A DNA stretch of 64,000 nt from Cochliopodium minus. Lineage: Eukaryota; Discosea; Himatismenida; Cochliopodiidae. Both the position numbers and the translations under genes were made by a program. How positions within the stretch are numbered: position 1 is the first letter of the stretch; each line of letters begins with the position of its first letter. The notes beneath the pieces are model-generated. The model ran no database searches, was not told the origin of the DNA, and saw only the letters and a list, made by a program, of their open reading frames with translations. Below are positions 20,969-32,289 of the stretch, in pieces. The stretch is taken from the NCBI GenBank assembly GCA_024220525.1, contig JAMYWO010000008.1, positions 254,491 to 318,490 of the forward strand. The letters run 5' to 3'.

Positions 20969-23731
20969 ATGGAAAGATCATCTCTCAAATTATTTATTCT
21001 CGTTTCTTTCATTTTCGCTTGTACATATGCATTATATACTCCATCTGACAAGGTTGTCATTCTCACCAAAGAAAATTTCGCAAAGGAAATTCTTTTCACT
21101 GCAGAATCAAGTGTTGTTGAATTTTATGCTCCATGGTGTGGACATGTAATTATATTTTTTGATATATTGCCTTAATTTTTTTTTACGATCGAATGATATA
21201 TTGATTATGAGATGATAATCATATTTACTTGTATTGTAACATATAGATTGCATCTCTTTTATATATTTTGGTCTTTTTATACTATCATTTTAAATTTAAA
21301 AAATAAATTTTTTGATAGTGCAAATCTTTGGCGCCAGAATACAAAAAAGCAGCAAATAATCTTGATGGTATTGTTAAGATTGCTGCTATTGATTGTGATC
21401 AAGAAAAAGAATTGTGTGGAGCATTTGGAATTAAAGGATTTCCAACAATCAAACATTTTCCATCCGAGTTGGGAAAGAAGGAAGGTAATCCATGGAAAGA
21501 ACCAACAGATTATCAAGGTAAATTAGAAAATTTTGACATCTTTTTTTTTACATCTATCAAATCAGAAAAATAATTTCTTATCATTTTCAATTCATCGTTT
21601 ATTAATGTGAAATCTTATTTTTTTTTTTGTTTTTGTTTTTTCAATAAAACCCAAAAATTTTTTTCTTCTTTCTACCTCATTTAAAATTATTTTTTATTTC
21701 ATTTTTATATTTTTCAAAAAAAAAATTATAAATTACTTTAGACTTTATTATTTCAATAATTAAATTTGTAACAATAAACATTTTTACCATTATTTTTTTT
21801 TTAAAAATTAAATTTTTAATAATTTTTTTTAATAAATTCTAAAGTTTTTAATTTTTTTACTTTTAAATAAATATTTTTTTTAAAATTTTTTAATTTCGTT
21901 TCTTGTTTAGGACCAAGATCTGCGGGAGCAATCGTTAAATTCGCATTATCCAACTTAAAGTCATTCGTAGTTAAAGTGAAAGCAGAAAGTGAGTTGGAAT
22001 CCCGCAAAGAACCAATCGCCTTGTTGTTCACCGAAAAGAAGACCACCTCTGATTTGTACAAGGGTCTTTCTTGCCACTTCAAGGGAAGATTGGACTTGGC
22101 TGAAATCAATTCTTCTCAAAAGGATCTCGTTAACAAGTTCAACGTAAAGAAGTTTCCTACCTTAATTGTTTATGGTAATAATTTTTTTTTAATTTTTTAG
22201 TTTTTTAATTAATTTTTAATTTATTTTTGATTATATTGATTTAAATAATGGAAAACAATTTTTTATAATTTTTTATAATTTTTGATTTTTTATTTTACTC
22301 TTAAATTTTCGAAAATTTTTAAATTGATTTTTTTTTTAATTATTTTTTTCTATTTGATTATTTAAAAATTTTTGAATTATTTTTTAAATTTTACCATCTT
22401 TTTGTTTTTGTTTTTATTTATTTTTTTTTAGTTTTTTAGAATTGAAAATAATTTTTGATTTTTTTTTTTTTTCATATTTTCAACAGGAGGATCAGCAGGT
22501 ACTGAAGGCAAATTTTTTGAAGGAAAGATCGGATACAGATCCCTCCAAAAATTTCTCACCCCTTTTGCGAAGGCTCCTCAACAACCACAACAACCTCCTT
22601 CATCCAGCGAATCTCCAAGCGAGCCACCTCCACCTCCAAACCCAAAAATTTTGTAAAAAATTTTTATCATTTTTTTTTAATTTTATTCTTATTTTTTTTT
22701 TACTTTTATTTGTTATTTTTCTTTTTTTTACTTTTATTTTTTTATTTTATTTTTTTTTATTTTTTATTTTTTATTTCAAATTTTTTATTTTTTTTATTTA
22801 TTTCAAATTTTTTTATTTTTTTTTTTATTTTTATTTTTTTTTTTTTTGAATTAATATTTTTAAATTTTATATTAAATTTTTTGTGAATATTTGAATAGAC
22901 ACAATGTCAACTCTGAAGAGGAATTCAATACTGTCTGCCTCTCTAAGAAGGGACTCTGTGTAGTTGCATTCATGGACTCTTACGAGAAAGAACGTCACCA
23001 AGGTAAAAAAATTTTCATTCTATTTTTTATTTTTTATTTTTTTTATTTTTTTTATTTTTCGATCTTATTTTTTAAATAATTTTTATTTTTATTTTTTTAT
23101 TTCAAATGTTTTTATTTTATTAACATTTTTTTTTTTTCAGAACTTTTGAAACAGTTAGAAGCAGTTGTTGAGAAACAATACAAGAACTTCCACATCATCT
23201 GGATTGAGGGACCTCCTCAAGAAGCTCTTTATAATGCATTCAAACTCGGTGGAGGGTAAAGAAAAGAAAAAAATAAAAAATTATTTTTATAAAAAATATT
23301 TTAATAAAAAATAAAAAATAAAAAGTGAAATTATTTCAACAAAAAAAATATAAAAAAATAAATAAAAAATAAAAAATTAAAAAATTAAATAAAAAATGGA
23401 ATTAAAAAATTAAAAATAAAATGAAATTATTTATACACATAAAAAATATAAAATAAAAAATTAAAAAATTAAAATAAAAAATAAAAATAAAATTAAAAAA
23501 TAAAAAAACAAAAAATTTTATTAAATATTGTTTTTTAGATTCCCTGCTTTGGCAGTTTATGCTCCTCACAAAAAAAGAGTAGTCCCATATTTGGGATCTT
23601 TCAGTGAAGAAAGCATTTCAGAGTTTTTGGACACCGTTTTGAGAGGTGCAAGCAGTTACCCTGTTGATTCTCTCCCTCCTTTCGTCAAACCTGAGGTTTT
23701 CACTCCTGATGCTGATGATGACGAACTTTAA
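20969..23731 (+). CDS. protein disulfide isomerase, P5/PDIA6-like
   Basis: Seven exons (20969-21145, 21319-21517, 21911-22174, 22487-22652, 22899-23002, 23141-23255, 23539-23731) join in phase to 405 residues. An N-terminal signal peptide (LKLFILVSFIFACTYAL) precedes a thioredoxin domain with an intact CGHC site ([20 protein letters not shown]), split by an intron between His and Cys. A thioredoxin-like domain without an active-site CxxC follows, then a Pro/Gln/Ser hinge and a C-terminal domain (LCVVAFMDSYEKERHQ) as in PDIA6. The last residues are DADDDEL, a likely KDEL-type ER retrieval signal. It would catalyse disulfide formation and isomerisation in the ER lumen. Intron 6 (23256-23538) is A-rich, unlike the usual T-rich introns of plus-strand genes. 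Confidence 0.9.
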
Positions 23732-23855
23732 ACAAAAAAAAATATTTAAATAAAAATTTAAAAAATAATTTATTTTTTCCAAAGAAAATTTCTTGTTTTT
23801 ATTTCAAAAATTAAAAAATAATTTTTTTTTCATTTATATTTAAATAATTTTTTAT

Positions 23856-25286
23856 TTAATCTTGTTTTATTTCATCATTGTTTCTGTCGAATGGAATATG
23901 AGAACGTTCCGATCCCAATCTGGGAAAATACAAAAAGTAGGTGATAATTCTATTTTTTAAAAGTAAAAAGATAATGGTGAGTTTAATATTGAAGAAAAGA
24001 TTTTTTTTTTTTTACGAAATTGTCGTCCCTAAAAGTCCTCCAAAGACCACATCAACTGGGTGATGATGGTAATCTAAAATTCTAAAATATTTTTGTTAGA
24101 AATTTTTTGTTAATTCTTTTTTTTTTTTTTTTTTTTTTGTACCTAGATAATGCAATAAAAGTAGAAACACAAATGGGGATCATACAAAGAATGAAAACAG
24201 ATATCACATATTTTTTATTTAATGTGGAGTACAAGTGGGTTTGTCCAGCAATATATAAAAAGCAAAAAACCATCGTACAAAATGACAAAGATGCATGACC
24301 TTTCAAAAAATAATAAAAATAAAAATAATAAAAAAATAAAATATGAAAATAAATTAAAACAAATTAATTGAAAAAATAAAAAGAAATTTTACCGGATGGA
24401 AATGATAACATTCCTTCACGTCTATTTAGATTTATTAAAACAAAATAAAATAATCATTTTTCATTTGAAGTATTATTACATTTCATCAAAAGTTCCACTT
24501 TGTCTTGCATAGAAATCGGGCCTCTAATTTTTTAAATTTTTTTTTTAAAATTTTTTTTTAATAAAAGAAAAATAGGTTACATTGAAACCAACAACATATT
24601 TTATTATTTCTGTGAAAAACTCTGTAAGGGCTGCTGAGAAAATTGCTGCTAATGCGGAATTGTGAAAAAGGTTGAAAGGCTATTTTTATTTTTTTAAATA
24701 AATTATTTTTTTTGAAAATAAAAAAGAAATTTAAAAATTAAATATACTGTTAGTGTTGGTTCATAGGCATGTTTTGAAAATCCTGATTTATATATTTGAC
24801 ATATTGTTCTGATTCCAATTATTAATAATACTATTCCGATGCATATTCTTTTTCACAGAAAATTCAAAAAATTAAATAAAAAATTATAGGAAGAAATTTC
24901 CATTTAAATATTTACACCAGAGCAATTGTTAATGGGACTGGAAGATGGTATATTGTATCATCAGATATAAAATGGATTTAAAATGGATATATGATGGATT
25001 TTACCTATTTGATTTGTCAATGGATACTATATATTCAGTTTGAAAAATTAAAATTTAAATATTTCTTCATTAAACAGTTTTTTACTTGAAATAGTGAACT
25101 ATTATAAGGAACATATCTTTTCCTTGGCTCTATTTTGGATGAATTGACTATGATAAATGGCAGCAAGAAGATTATGATCAACGCATAATCGATAAGATAC
25201 GTTTTCGAATACCATTCTCTGTTAGCATCTTTTATATTGTATTGATGATCGAAAGTAGGATTTTTATTCCATTTATCAAGCTCCAT
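23856..25286 (-). CDS. PAP2-family lipid phosphate phosphatase
   Basis: Ten exons (25286-25086, 25026-25005, 24937-24916, 24847-24748, 24679-24581, 24523-24480, 24421-24393, 24299-24143, 24081-24016, 23949-23856) join in phase to 277 residues. All three catalytic PAP2 motifs are present: KYVVGFNRP (KxxxxxxRP), FPSGHA (PSGH) and SRILDYHHHPVD (SRxxxxxHxxxD). There are about six hydrophobic membrane segments, beginning with YALIIIFLLPFIIV. Such enzymes dephosphorylate phosphatidic acid, lysophosphatidic acid or diacylglycerol pyrophosphate at the outer or lumenal membrane face. Two exons are only 22 nt. The gene lies 125 bp from the convergent PDI gene and diverges from the DUF4419 gene. A paralogous last exon occurs at 27236-27311. 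Confidence 0.9.
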
Positions 25287-25707
25287 TTTAATTTTTTTTT
25301 TTGAAAAAGAAAAACTGTAAAAATTGAAAATAGATATCAAATCAAGAAACTAATTGAAAGAATCCAATGTGAATTTACTGATTCAACAATAAAGTAATAA
25401 TTTAAAAATTCTAATTCCATTTAAAAAAAAAAAAGCTTATATAAGTCCTTAAAATATCAACAGTTCATATATTTCAAATCTTTCAAATGATTTTAAATTG
25501 ATCTTGGTAAATGGAGAGGCTTTGAATTATTTTTCTTTTGAATTTGATAGAAGATAAAAAAAATAAAAAAAATTGTTTTTCAATAAACTATTCAAATAAC
25601 AATCAAATTTATAATTTATTTGAAAGAGAGAAAAGCTATGATGATACTTATCTTGCAAGTAATAAAAATAAATTAACGAAAGAAAAAATAAAAAAAAAAA
25701 AAAAAAA

Positions 25708-27040
25708 ATGCAAGTATTCAATCCAACCAATAAGAAACCCAGATCAATATATGAAAAACCATCTGATTTGAAAACAGTGGTGACGAGCACAAAGATAGGA
25801 GAAGGGAAGAATATTATCCATTCGACGGAGAATTCAGGGAAAGACAAGATATTGAGATCAACCTTCAACAATGGGCTTGTTGGAACTGTATTTCGTGCAT
25901 ATAATGAAGAACATCAATTGGTATTGAGACCTGAAGATTTTTGGGTAACCATCTTGACTCAATTCAGCAATTATGTGAACGCAAATGGAGAAAAATTGAG
26001 AAGCAAATTCGTCACTCATTCTGGCCAAAAGGAATTGAAAGTATTTGGAAGTGGAACCATCTCCACTGCTAATTTTGGAGAATTGAGCAAATTGATGGGA
26101 ATCGAAATCGAAAAGAATTTGGTGGGAGAAACAAGGTAAAAAAAAATTATTGGCTTTTTAATAAATATAAGATTTCAATGGGATATAATGGAGAAAATTT
26201 CCTCATTATTTAATTTTGGAATTTCCCATTTCAAAAATTAATATTTTATTTATTTATTTATTTTTTTATTTAAAATTTTAGAAATTAATAATTATTTAAT
26301 TTTTTTTTTTTAAAGAGATTGGATTCTTCCTAATTTCTCAACAACAACCAACAATGACACGATTGTAAGTTCCATTATGATGATGGCAGCACTCCAAACC
26401 TACTTCAAGTACAAAATGTGCCTGATGTGCGGACTCCCAGAAGTAACGCTCCTCGGGACACAAGAAGACTACACCAAACTGAAAGAAAAGGTCAGCCAAC
26501 TAAAAAAATACGATGCAGGTGACAATTTGTTGGTGAAATTAACAGGTTTGTTGCTTCCTATTTGTGACGAGTTGATCAACACTGCCAAAGGTAAGGTCAA
26601 CAAGGATTTCTGGAACAAAATCTGTCATTATCAAAGTGGCGGGAGTGGTCCTTCTTACCTCAGCGGTTGGATTGTTGCTTTCTGTTCCATTGACGAGAAA
26701 GGAAAATGGATTTCAGTTGAAAGCAAGGAATCTAAGTGGGGGAAATTGGATTCTGATGACGTATATATATATATTTGTTTTTTTACTTTTTTATTTTTTA
26801 TTTTTAAACATTTTTTGTTTATTTATTTACTTTTTTTACTTTTTTATTTTTTTATTTTTTATTTTTATTTTTCATTTTTTTTTTTAGGTTCCTTCTGCCA
26901 TCGTTAGCGTACCAGTTATTGTGGATGACAATGGAAAGATTTACGAGACAACTTTTTTCGCAGGAAGTTTCGCCACTTCTCTTGTTTCTGATTCAAAGGT
27001 GCAACCAAGAATAGATTGGGCAATGTCTCTCGACAAATAA
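25708..27040 (+). CDS. DUF4419 domain protein
   Basis: Three exons (25708-26135, 26316-26760, 26888-27040) join in phase to 341 residues. The family signature is clear: NGLVGTVFRAYNEEHQLVLRPEDFW, ILTQFSNYVN, LRSKFVTHSGQKEL, RDWILPNFSTTTNNDTIVSS, CGLPEVTLLGTQEDY, FWNKICHYQSGGSG and LSGWIVAFC. DUF4419 proteins occur in fungi and protists and have no established biochemical function. The start is the first ATG after a poly-A leader. The region 25287-25707 is the divergent promoter shared with the PAP2 gene; no element can be named. Confidence 0.85.
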
Positions 27041-27235
27041 GAAAAACAATAAACACTTTAATCAAATCAATCTCAAAAAATAATTAAAATTTGTTTCAAC
27101 CAAAAAAATAAATTTTTAAACCAAAAAAAAAAATATTTTATTTTAAAAAAAAATTTTGACTCCTTTTTAATTAATAAACAAAACAAAAAAAAATAAAAAA
27201 TTTTATTTCATTTTTTTGGATTTTCCTTCTCTTAG

Positions 27236-27311
27236 TCAATGATTTCTGTCAAAGGGAATGTGACTATTTTTAGATCCGAGTTTAGGGAAATAGAGATAAT
27301 ATGTAAGTGTT
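27236..27311 (-). CDS. last exon of a second PAP2-family gene, truncated by gap
   Basis: Read on the minus strand after an AG acceptor at 27312, this exon encodes STLTYYLYFPKLGSKNSHIP and then FDRNH and a stop. The PAP2 gene at 23856 ends with the closely similar SIITYFLYFPRLGSERSHIP and FDRNN. The acceptor phase (2) is the same. The rest of the gene should lie to the right but is cut by the N at 27322; contig C does not contain it. In the proposed order A-C-B-D its 5' part would fall in the gap before contig D. Confidence 0.75.
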
Positions 27312-27321
27312 CTACAAACAA

Positions 27322-27322
27322 N
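27322..27322. other. assembly gap (single N) between contigs B and C
   Basis: Contig B ends inside an intron of a minus-strand PAP2 gene. Contig C begins in simple AAAAAT repeats just downstream of the stop of the minus-strand PH-SH2 gene. The PAP2 gene cannot continue in C, so the join is suspect. Confidence 0.95.
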
Positions 27323-27360
27323 AAAATAAAAATAAAAATAAAAATAAAAATAAAAATAAA

Positions 27361-27391
<31 letters not shown>

Positions 27392-27440
27392 TAAAAAAAT
27401 AAAAGTAAAAAAAATATAATAATAAAATAATAAAATAATA
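27323..27440. repeat. AAAAAT pentamer/hexamer array at contig start
   Basis: Uninterrupted AAAAAT-type units fill the first ~75 bases of contig C and grade into A-rich sequence up to the stop of the PH-SH2 gene. Simple repeats of this kind commonly break short-read assemblies. Confidence 0.85.
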
Positions 27441-27455
27441 AAATTTTGGAAATTA

Positions 27456-30400
27456 TTACGCTTTTTCTTCAGTGAGTTTAGTTTGAGATTCCTCACCCTT
27501 AGTTTGGTTTTCTTTATTTACATGCTCTCCGTTTACAGAAGGAGAGGAGGGAAGAGGAAGCTCGTTGCTTTCCACTTTAGTTTCCTTTGCAGCGTGGTCA
27601 ATATTTACACTCACATCGGGTTGACGTTGTAGTTGGATTTGATTGTTTACATCTTCGTGATTTTGATTGTTTTGACTTTGATTTTGATGATCATTCGAAT
27701 TTTCGTGAAGATCTTTTTGATGATCAACGTGTTCACTCTCATCTTCTTTGAGATCTTTTCGACTGGTCAGATGATCATCGTTTACATTGTGATCTTCATT
27801 TGCGTGGTGATCCACTTGATGAGGAGGTTGATGTTGGAGATCTTCCTTCGGTTTGACTTCTTCCTTCTTAGGATCTTCTTTCTTGTGATCTTCCTTTTTA
27901 GGATCTTCCTTTTTGGGATCTTCGAAATGGAAGGTGGTGTCGATGGAAAGGGTGAACTCATCGTCCTCTTCCTGTTTGGCGGGAGGTTTTTCTTCTACAC
28001 TTTTCTTTTTTGTATCGGAATCACTTGAGCTGCTAGAAGAAGAAGAACTACTGCTGCTGGAAGAACTGTTATCTTCCTTGTTGGAAGTGTGTAAAGGATC
28101 CACCACGTGTTCCGCTTTCTCCTCGTTTGTTAGCAGAGATGCATCGATTTGATGCTCATCTTTCTTATCCTCTGTGTTTTCTTCTGCCCCCCCTTCTTTC
28201 ACCGGGTTTATTTGCTGATCATCGTTAGGATGTTCTTGATTATGTTTGTGATCATCTTTTGGCTGTTGATTTTCTTCAACTTTCTGCTCTTGAGGATCGT
28301 TTGGTTGTTGATGGTGTTGGTGGTCTTCATTTTGTTGTTGGTGATTTACAAGATCATCATTAAGACTTTCACTTGCTTCATGATCATCTTTTGGCTGTTG
28401 ATTTTCTTCAACTCTCTTCTCGTGATGATCATTTTGTTCACCATTACCCTTTCCTTGTTGATTTTCTTCAACGTTTTCATGCTGATCTTTTCCTTGTTGA
28501 TTTTCTTCAACATTATGATGCTCCTTTGGTTGCAAATCATTTTGCGGATGATTTTCGTTCAGAGGGACTTTGTTGTCAACATGATTTTTATCGAGGATGT
28601 TGGTGGTATCACTTTCTTCCAACTCTTTTGGCGTTTCATTCTCACTGGTAGTGTTCATCTCAATGTGAGTATGCTTCAACTTTGGAGTATCCAAACCAAT
28701 AGAATCATCAGGGTTGGTGTTGTCTCCCTCAGGATTGTTCGAAGGATCGCTTGTTGTTTCCACCTTGGATTCTTTGGGGTTACTTTCTTCGTTGGTGCTT
28801 GTATCTTCATTCATCGAATTATCTTTTACATCTTCTTTTGGAATGTCTTCTTTTGTTTGAGATTCTACTTCGGTTTTTAGGGTGATGGGAGTAGGAGTAA
28901 GATCATTGTTAACATTGTTGTTTATCTTTCCATTTTTGATGTAATGTTCTTCTTGAGAAAGGATTATGTTGTAGATCTCGTTGAAATCTTCTTGAAAATC
29001 TCCTCCAGTCTTTTTTACTTCTTCTGTTTTTGGAGTGACCTTGTCCTCACTTGATGAAGTTCTTCTAATACCCTCATGTTGATTTTGTTTAGGCTGATCA
29101 TTGTGATTTTCGTTATGATCTTTTTGTTGTTCTTTTTGTTGTTCTTTTTGTTGATCAATGGTGTCTTTATGTTGATTATGATGATCGTTATAGCCATCTT
29201 GTGAATCATCGGTGTGAGTTGGATGTTCTACTTCTTTTGGTAGTTCTGTTACTCCTTCCTTTTTCTGATCTTTTTGATCAAATTCAACATTGCTCTCATC
29301 TTTGTGTTCTTCTTGTTGATCATTGGTGTCTTTATGTTGATTATGATAATCGTTATCTTCTGTTTTGTGTTGTGTATCATCGGTGTGAGTTGAATATACT
29401 ACTTCTTTGGGTTGTTCTTGTTGATCATTGTTATCTTTGTGTAGATTATGGTCTATATGTTGATCTTTGTGATCTTCATCTTTATTTTCATTGTTTATAT
29501 TTACATTTTCTTCTTTGTGTTGATGAATGTGTTGATCCTTTATAGTTTCAACTTTATTTTCTTGGTTTTGATGGTCATCAAGCTTACTATTAACAAAATT
29601 TTTGGTTTCAGTATCACTGTCCAACTTCTGATCAGAAGAATCACTGTTATCTTTTTTACTTCCTAATTTATCATCGTTCTTTTCAGAATCTTCGGAAATC
29701 TCATCAATGGTGTGATAATTGGAAGAATCATTGATCTCATCCATAGGTATGCCAATAGAAACCAATCCTCTATCATCACTTGAGAAAATGCTATGAGTAG
29801 AATTGTTGTGAATACCAGAACCCTTTGGAGAATTGATTTCAACTAACTGAGTTGCTTCCTTGCTTTGAACAACACTAGAAATGTATTGTTTGTGAATGTT
29901 GTAAGCGTATTCGTCAGAAAGGTAAGACGGATTGGGTCCTACTGTCCCTAATATTAGCTCCTCAAGAGATTGATACAAATATTCTTCGGGGCCAAGATAA
30001 TAACACTCAGAGAGAGGATCCTTAAAGACATTGACATGTTTGATCTCATCGTTTTCCTTGTAAGTGATGGCGATCAATCCAGAATCAGCCGAAAATCTTC
30101 TCAAGCGGATGATAAAAGTTCCATTAGGTTTGTCCTCAAGCTTATTGTAAGAATCACTACTTGTCAAAGAACCCTGATACCAGTAAGCAACCTTTCCCAA
30201 CTGTTTGTAGCATTTATCTACATCCCCAAACAACTCTATGAACAAAAACAGTTGTCTTGCCTTGACAATGTCAATGTTCTGGTTCTTTGCAGCGAAAGTG
30301 CTGATGACAAATCTCAATTCCTCCTCTTCCTTTTTGCTGATTTCGTTTCCTACTTCTTCTTTCAGTGTATTTACAAAAGAATCCCAAAGAACTTCTCTGG

Positions 30401-32086
30401 TCTCTGGTCCAAAATGAGACATCCAAAACAATTCCCTCTTTATTTTTTGCTCCATCTTGCTTGTTTCAACAATACTAAGACAAGCATTAATCCACTCATC
30501 CATTTCTTCATTAATTTAAATTTTAATCTTTTTTTCAAAAAAAAAATTTTTTTAATTTTACCTTTCGAAGAGTTTGCTTTAAGAAAAAAAGTTGGTCGGT
30601 CAGGATGTGAAACTTCAAATGAAAACGGATTTTCAGGATCCTCAGTTTGTTCTACAGAACATCCCCAAAGAGGAACAAAACCAAGTGGTTGTTTATCCTT
30701 TTTTTTTATATTTAAATTTTATTAAAATGTTTTATAGAAAAAAAGTATTTACATTTTCAGTTTTATAAAAATAGATTGTTTTGCATCTGTCACTTAATAC
30801 AAAATATCTTGTTCTCCATTCAGTTCCCTCGTTCTCCTCTTTGTACATAAAAGATTTCAAAATAACTCCTTTGACTTGATGAAGGGAAGGAAGATGAAGA
30901 TCAACAAACCTTTCAAAAAATAAAAATCAAAATTAAATTAAATTTTAAAATTTAATTTTTTTTACCTGTACTTTCCAGATTGCAAATTAGGAAAAACGAT
31001 GCCAGCATTATCAGAAGGTTCTATTTTCATTTTGTTTTCTTTGTTATCTTCACTTTCTTCAGTTTCGCATTTGGAATCAGTATCCTCAGACTTCAAATCA
31101 GAACCTTCCAAAGAAGTCTTTTGAGTGTTGTTGTTAGACTTGTCATCTATCAACCCTCTCTCTTGCGACTCAATCCTAGCAGCAGTGAATTGTTTCATGT
31201 ATTCTTTGTAAACAGAAGGGTTACTGTCATAGGGTTTTTTAAGATTGGGATCATCTTCTATCAACTCCTTCAAAGTTTTGTAAACAGGCTCGTTGTAGGC
31301 AGTGTAAAACATATCCCTGTTGGGCTCCTTAAAAATGTTGATGTGTTTGATTTGCTTCTTTTTTTGAATGTAAGAAAGAGCGAGAATGCCAGAATCTGCT
31401 GCAAATCTTCTCATTCTTATCAAAAAGGTTCCCTCTTCACACCCTGCAAGCTTGCTTTCTACATCTTGTGATGTAAGTGCCCCGTGATACCACTTGCACA
31501 TTTCTCCTAGTTTGTTATAAGCTCTTTCTGGTGGTCCGAAAAGCTCCGCAAATAGATGCATTTGTCCAAGATGTATCTCATCTTTTGGTTGTGTTTCTAT
31601 TCAACAAATAAGTTAATACAATCAAAGAGAAGATGTTGATATTTTGAATATAAATTGAATTTTTTGTTGGATAATTAATGATCTTCTCTTTATGTTTATA
31701 TTTATTAATTCAATTGATATTTACTTAATGCAAATGTTGCAAGGAAAAAATGGAGTTGATCTTCAATCTCTTGGGTATATGTTCCATTCTGCTTTTCACT
31801 TTCTTTAAGATATTCTTTGAGGGATTTGCTAAATTGAATCCATTTGACAGATTGCTTTGTTTTTGAAATTTTTATTAAATATTGAGCCAAAATAAGTAAT
31901 AAAATTCTTTTTTTTTTTTATATAAATTTACTTCCTGTCCAAAATACTTCTCCCAAAAAGCATTCACCTTTGATTTCTGCTCTCTTGACGCATCTTTGAT
32001 GCATTTTTTGAGAATTTCGATCCATTCATTCATCTCTGATGGAGTTTGGGTGATCATATAGAATGTTCTACGATCAGGATGACCAA
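27456..32086 (-). CDS. 3' part of the PH-SH2-PH-SH2 protein
   Basis: Exons 3-8 are 32086-31932, 31854-31725, 31596-30966, 30909-30753, 30697-30562 and 30505-27456. With the exons at 7244-6869 they make about 1514 residues. Layout: PH1 (~37-130); a helical linker; SH2-1 (~224-300; WYHGALTSQDVESKL, FLIRMRRFAADSGILALSY); PH2 (~410-510; EWRTRYFVLSD, LGFVPLWGCSVEQ, EMDEWINACL); a linker; SH2-2 (~607-690; WYQGSLTSSDSYNKL, FIIRLRRFSADSGLIAITY); and a ~800-residue tail of Asp, Glu, Lys, Gln, His and Asn with repeats such as EENQQPKDDH and KKEDPKKED and a poly-Ser run. Both SH2 domains keep the FLxR-type arginine that binds phosphotyrosine. The two halves are an internal duplication. It is probably a membrane-recruited phosphotyrosine adaptor. 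The stop is GCG-TAA-TAA; a GT donor overlapping it cannot be excluded. Confidence 0.85.
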
Positions 32087-32211
32087 CTATATTATTTTAA
32101 TTCAGAATATGGATAAATTATCAAATTATATAGTTTATATGGAAGAATTTATCTTCTATTTGCCATATATTCCACATTATTTTAGTAATTTAGTAATAAT
32201 TTAATTTTATG
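32087..32211 (-). other. intron 2 of the PH-SH2 gene (contig C part)
   Basis: Sequence between the acceptor of exon 3 and the 77-base repeat. Joined to the donor inside the repeat it forms a normal short AT-rich intron of about 180 bases. Confidence 0.7.
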
Positions 32212-32288
32212 AGCAATGGTGGATCTCATTATTATTAAATTTGGAATAAATTAATATTTTTTTTGATACCTTCAAAACAATTCTGGAA
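32212..32288. repeat. 77-bp contig-end repeat, copy 2
   Basis: Exact copy of 6811-6887, ending at the N at 32289. See that entry for its meaning. Confidence 0.9.
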
Positions 32289-32289
32289 N
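32289..32289. other. assembly gap (single N) between contigs C and D
   Basis: Contig C ends inside the minus-strand PH-SH2 gene and contig D begins inside a plus-strand propeller gene; both lack their 5' parts at this join. Confidence 0.95.

Noticed and set aside
24107-24298. 63-codon plus-strand frame
   Set aside because: Antisense to the PAP2 exon that carries the membrane segments after FPSGHA.
28149-28880. 243-codon plus-strand frame
   Set aside because: Antisense to the repetitive charged tail of the PH-SH2 protein; composition (Leu/Ile/Phe runs) mirrors the tail's codons.
29970-30725. 251-codon plus-strand frame
   Set aside because: Overlaps the second SH2 and PH exons on the other strand and crosses a valid minus-strand intron.
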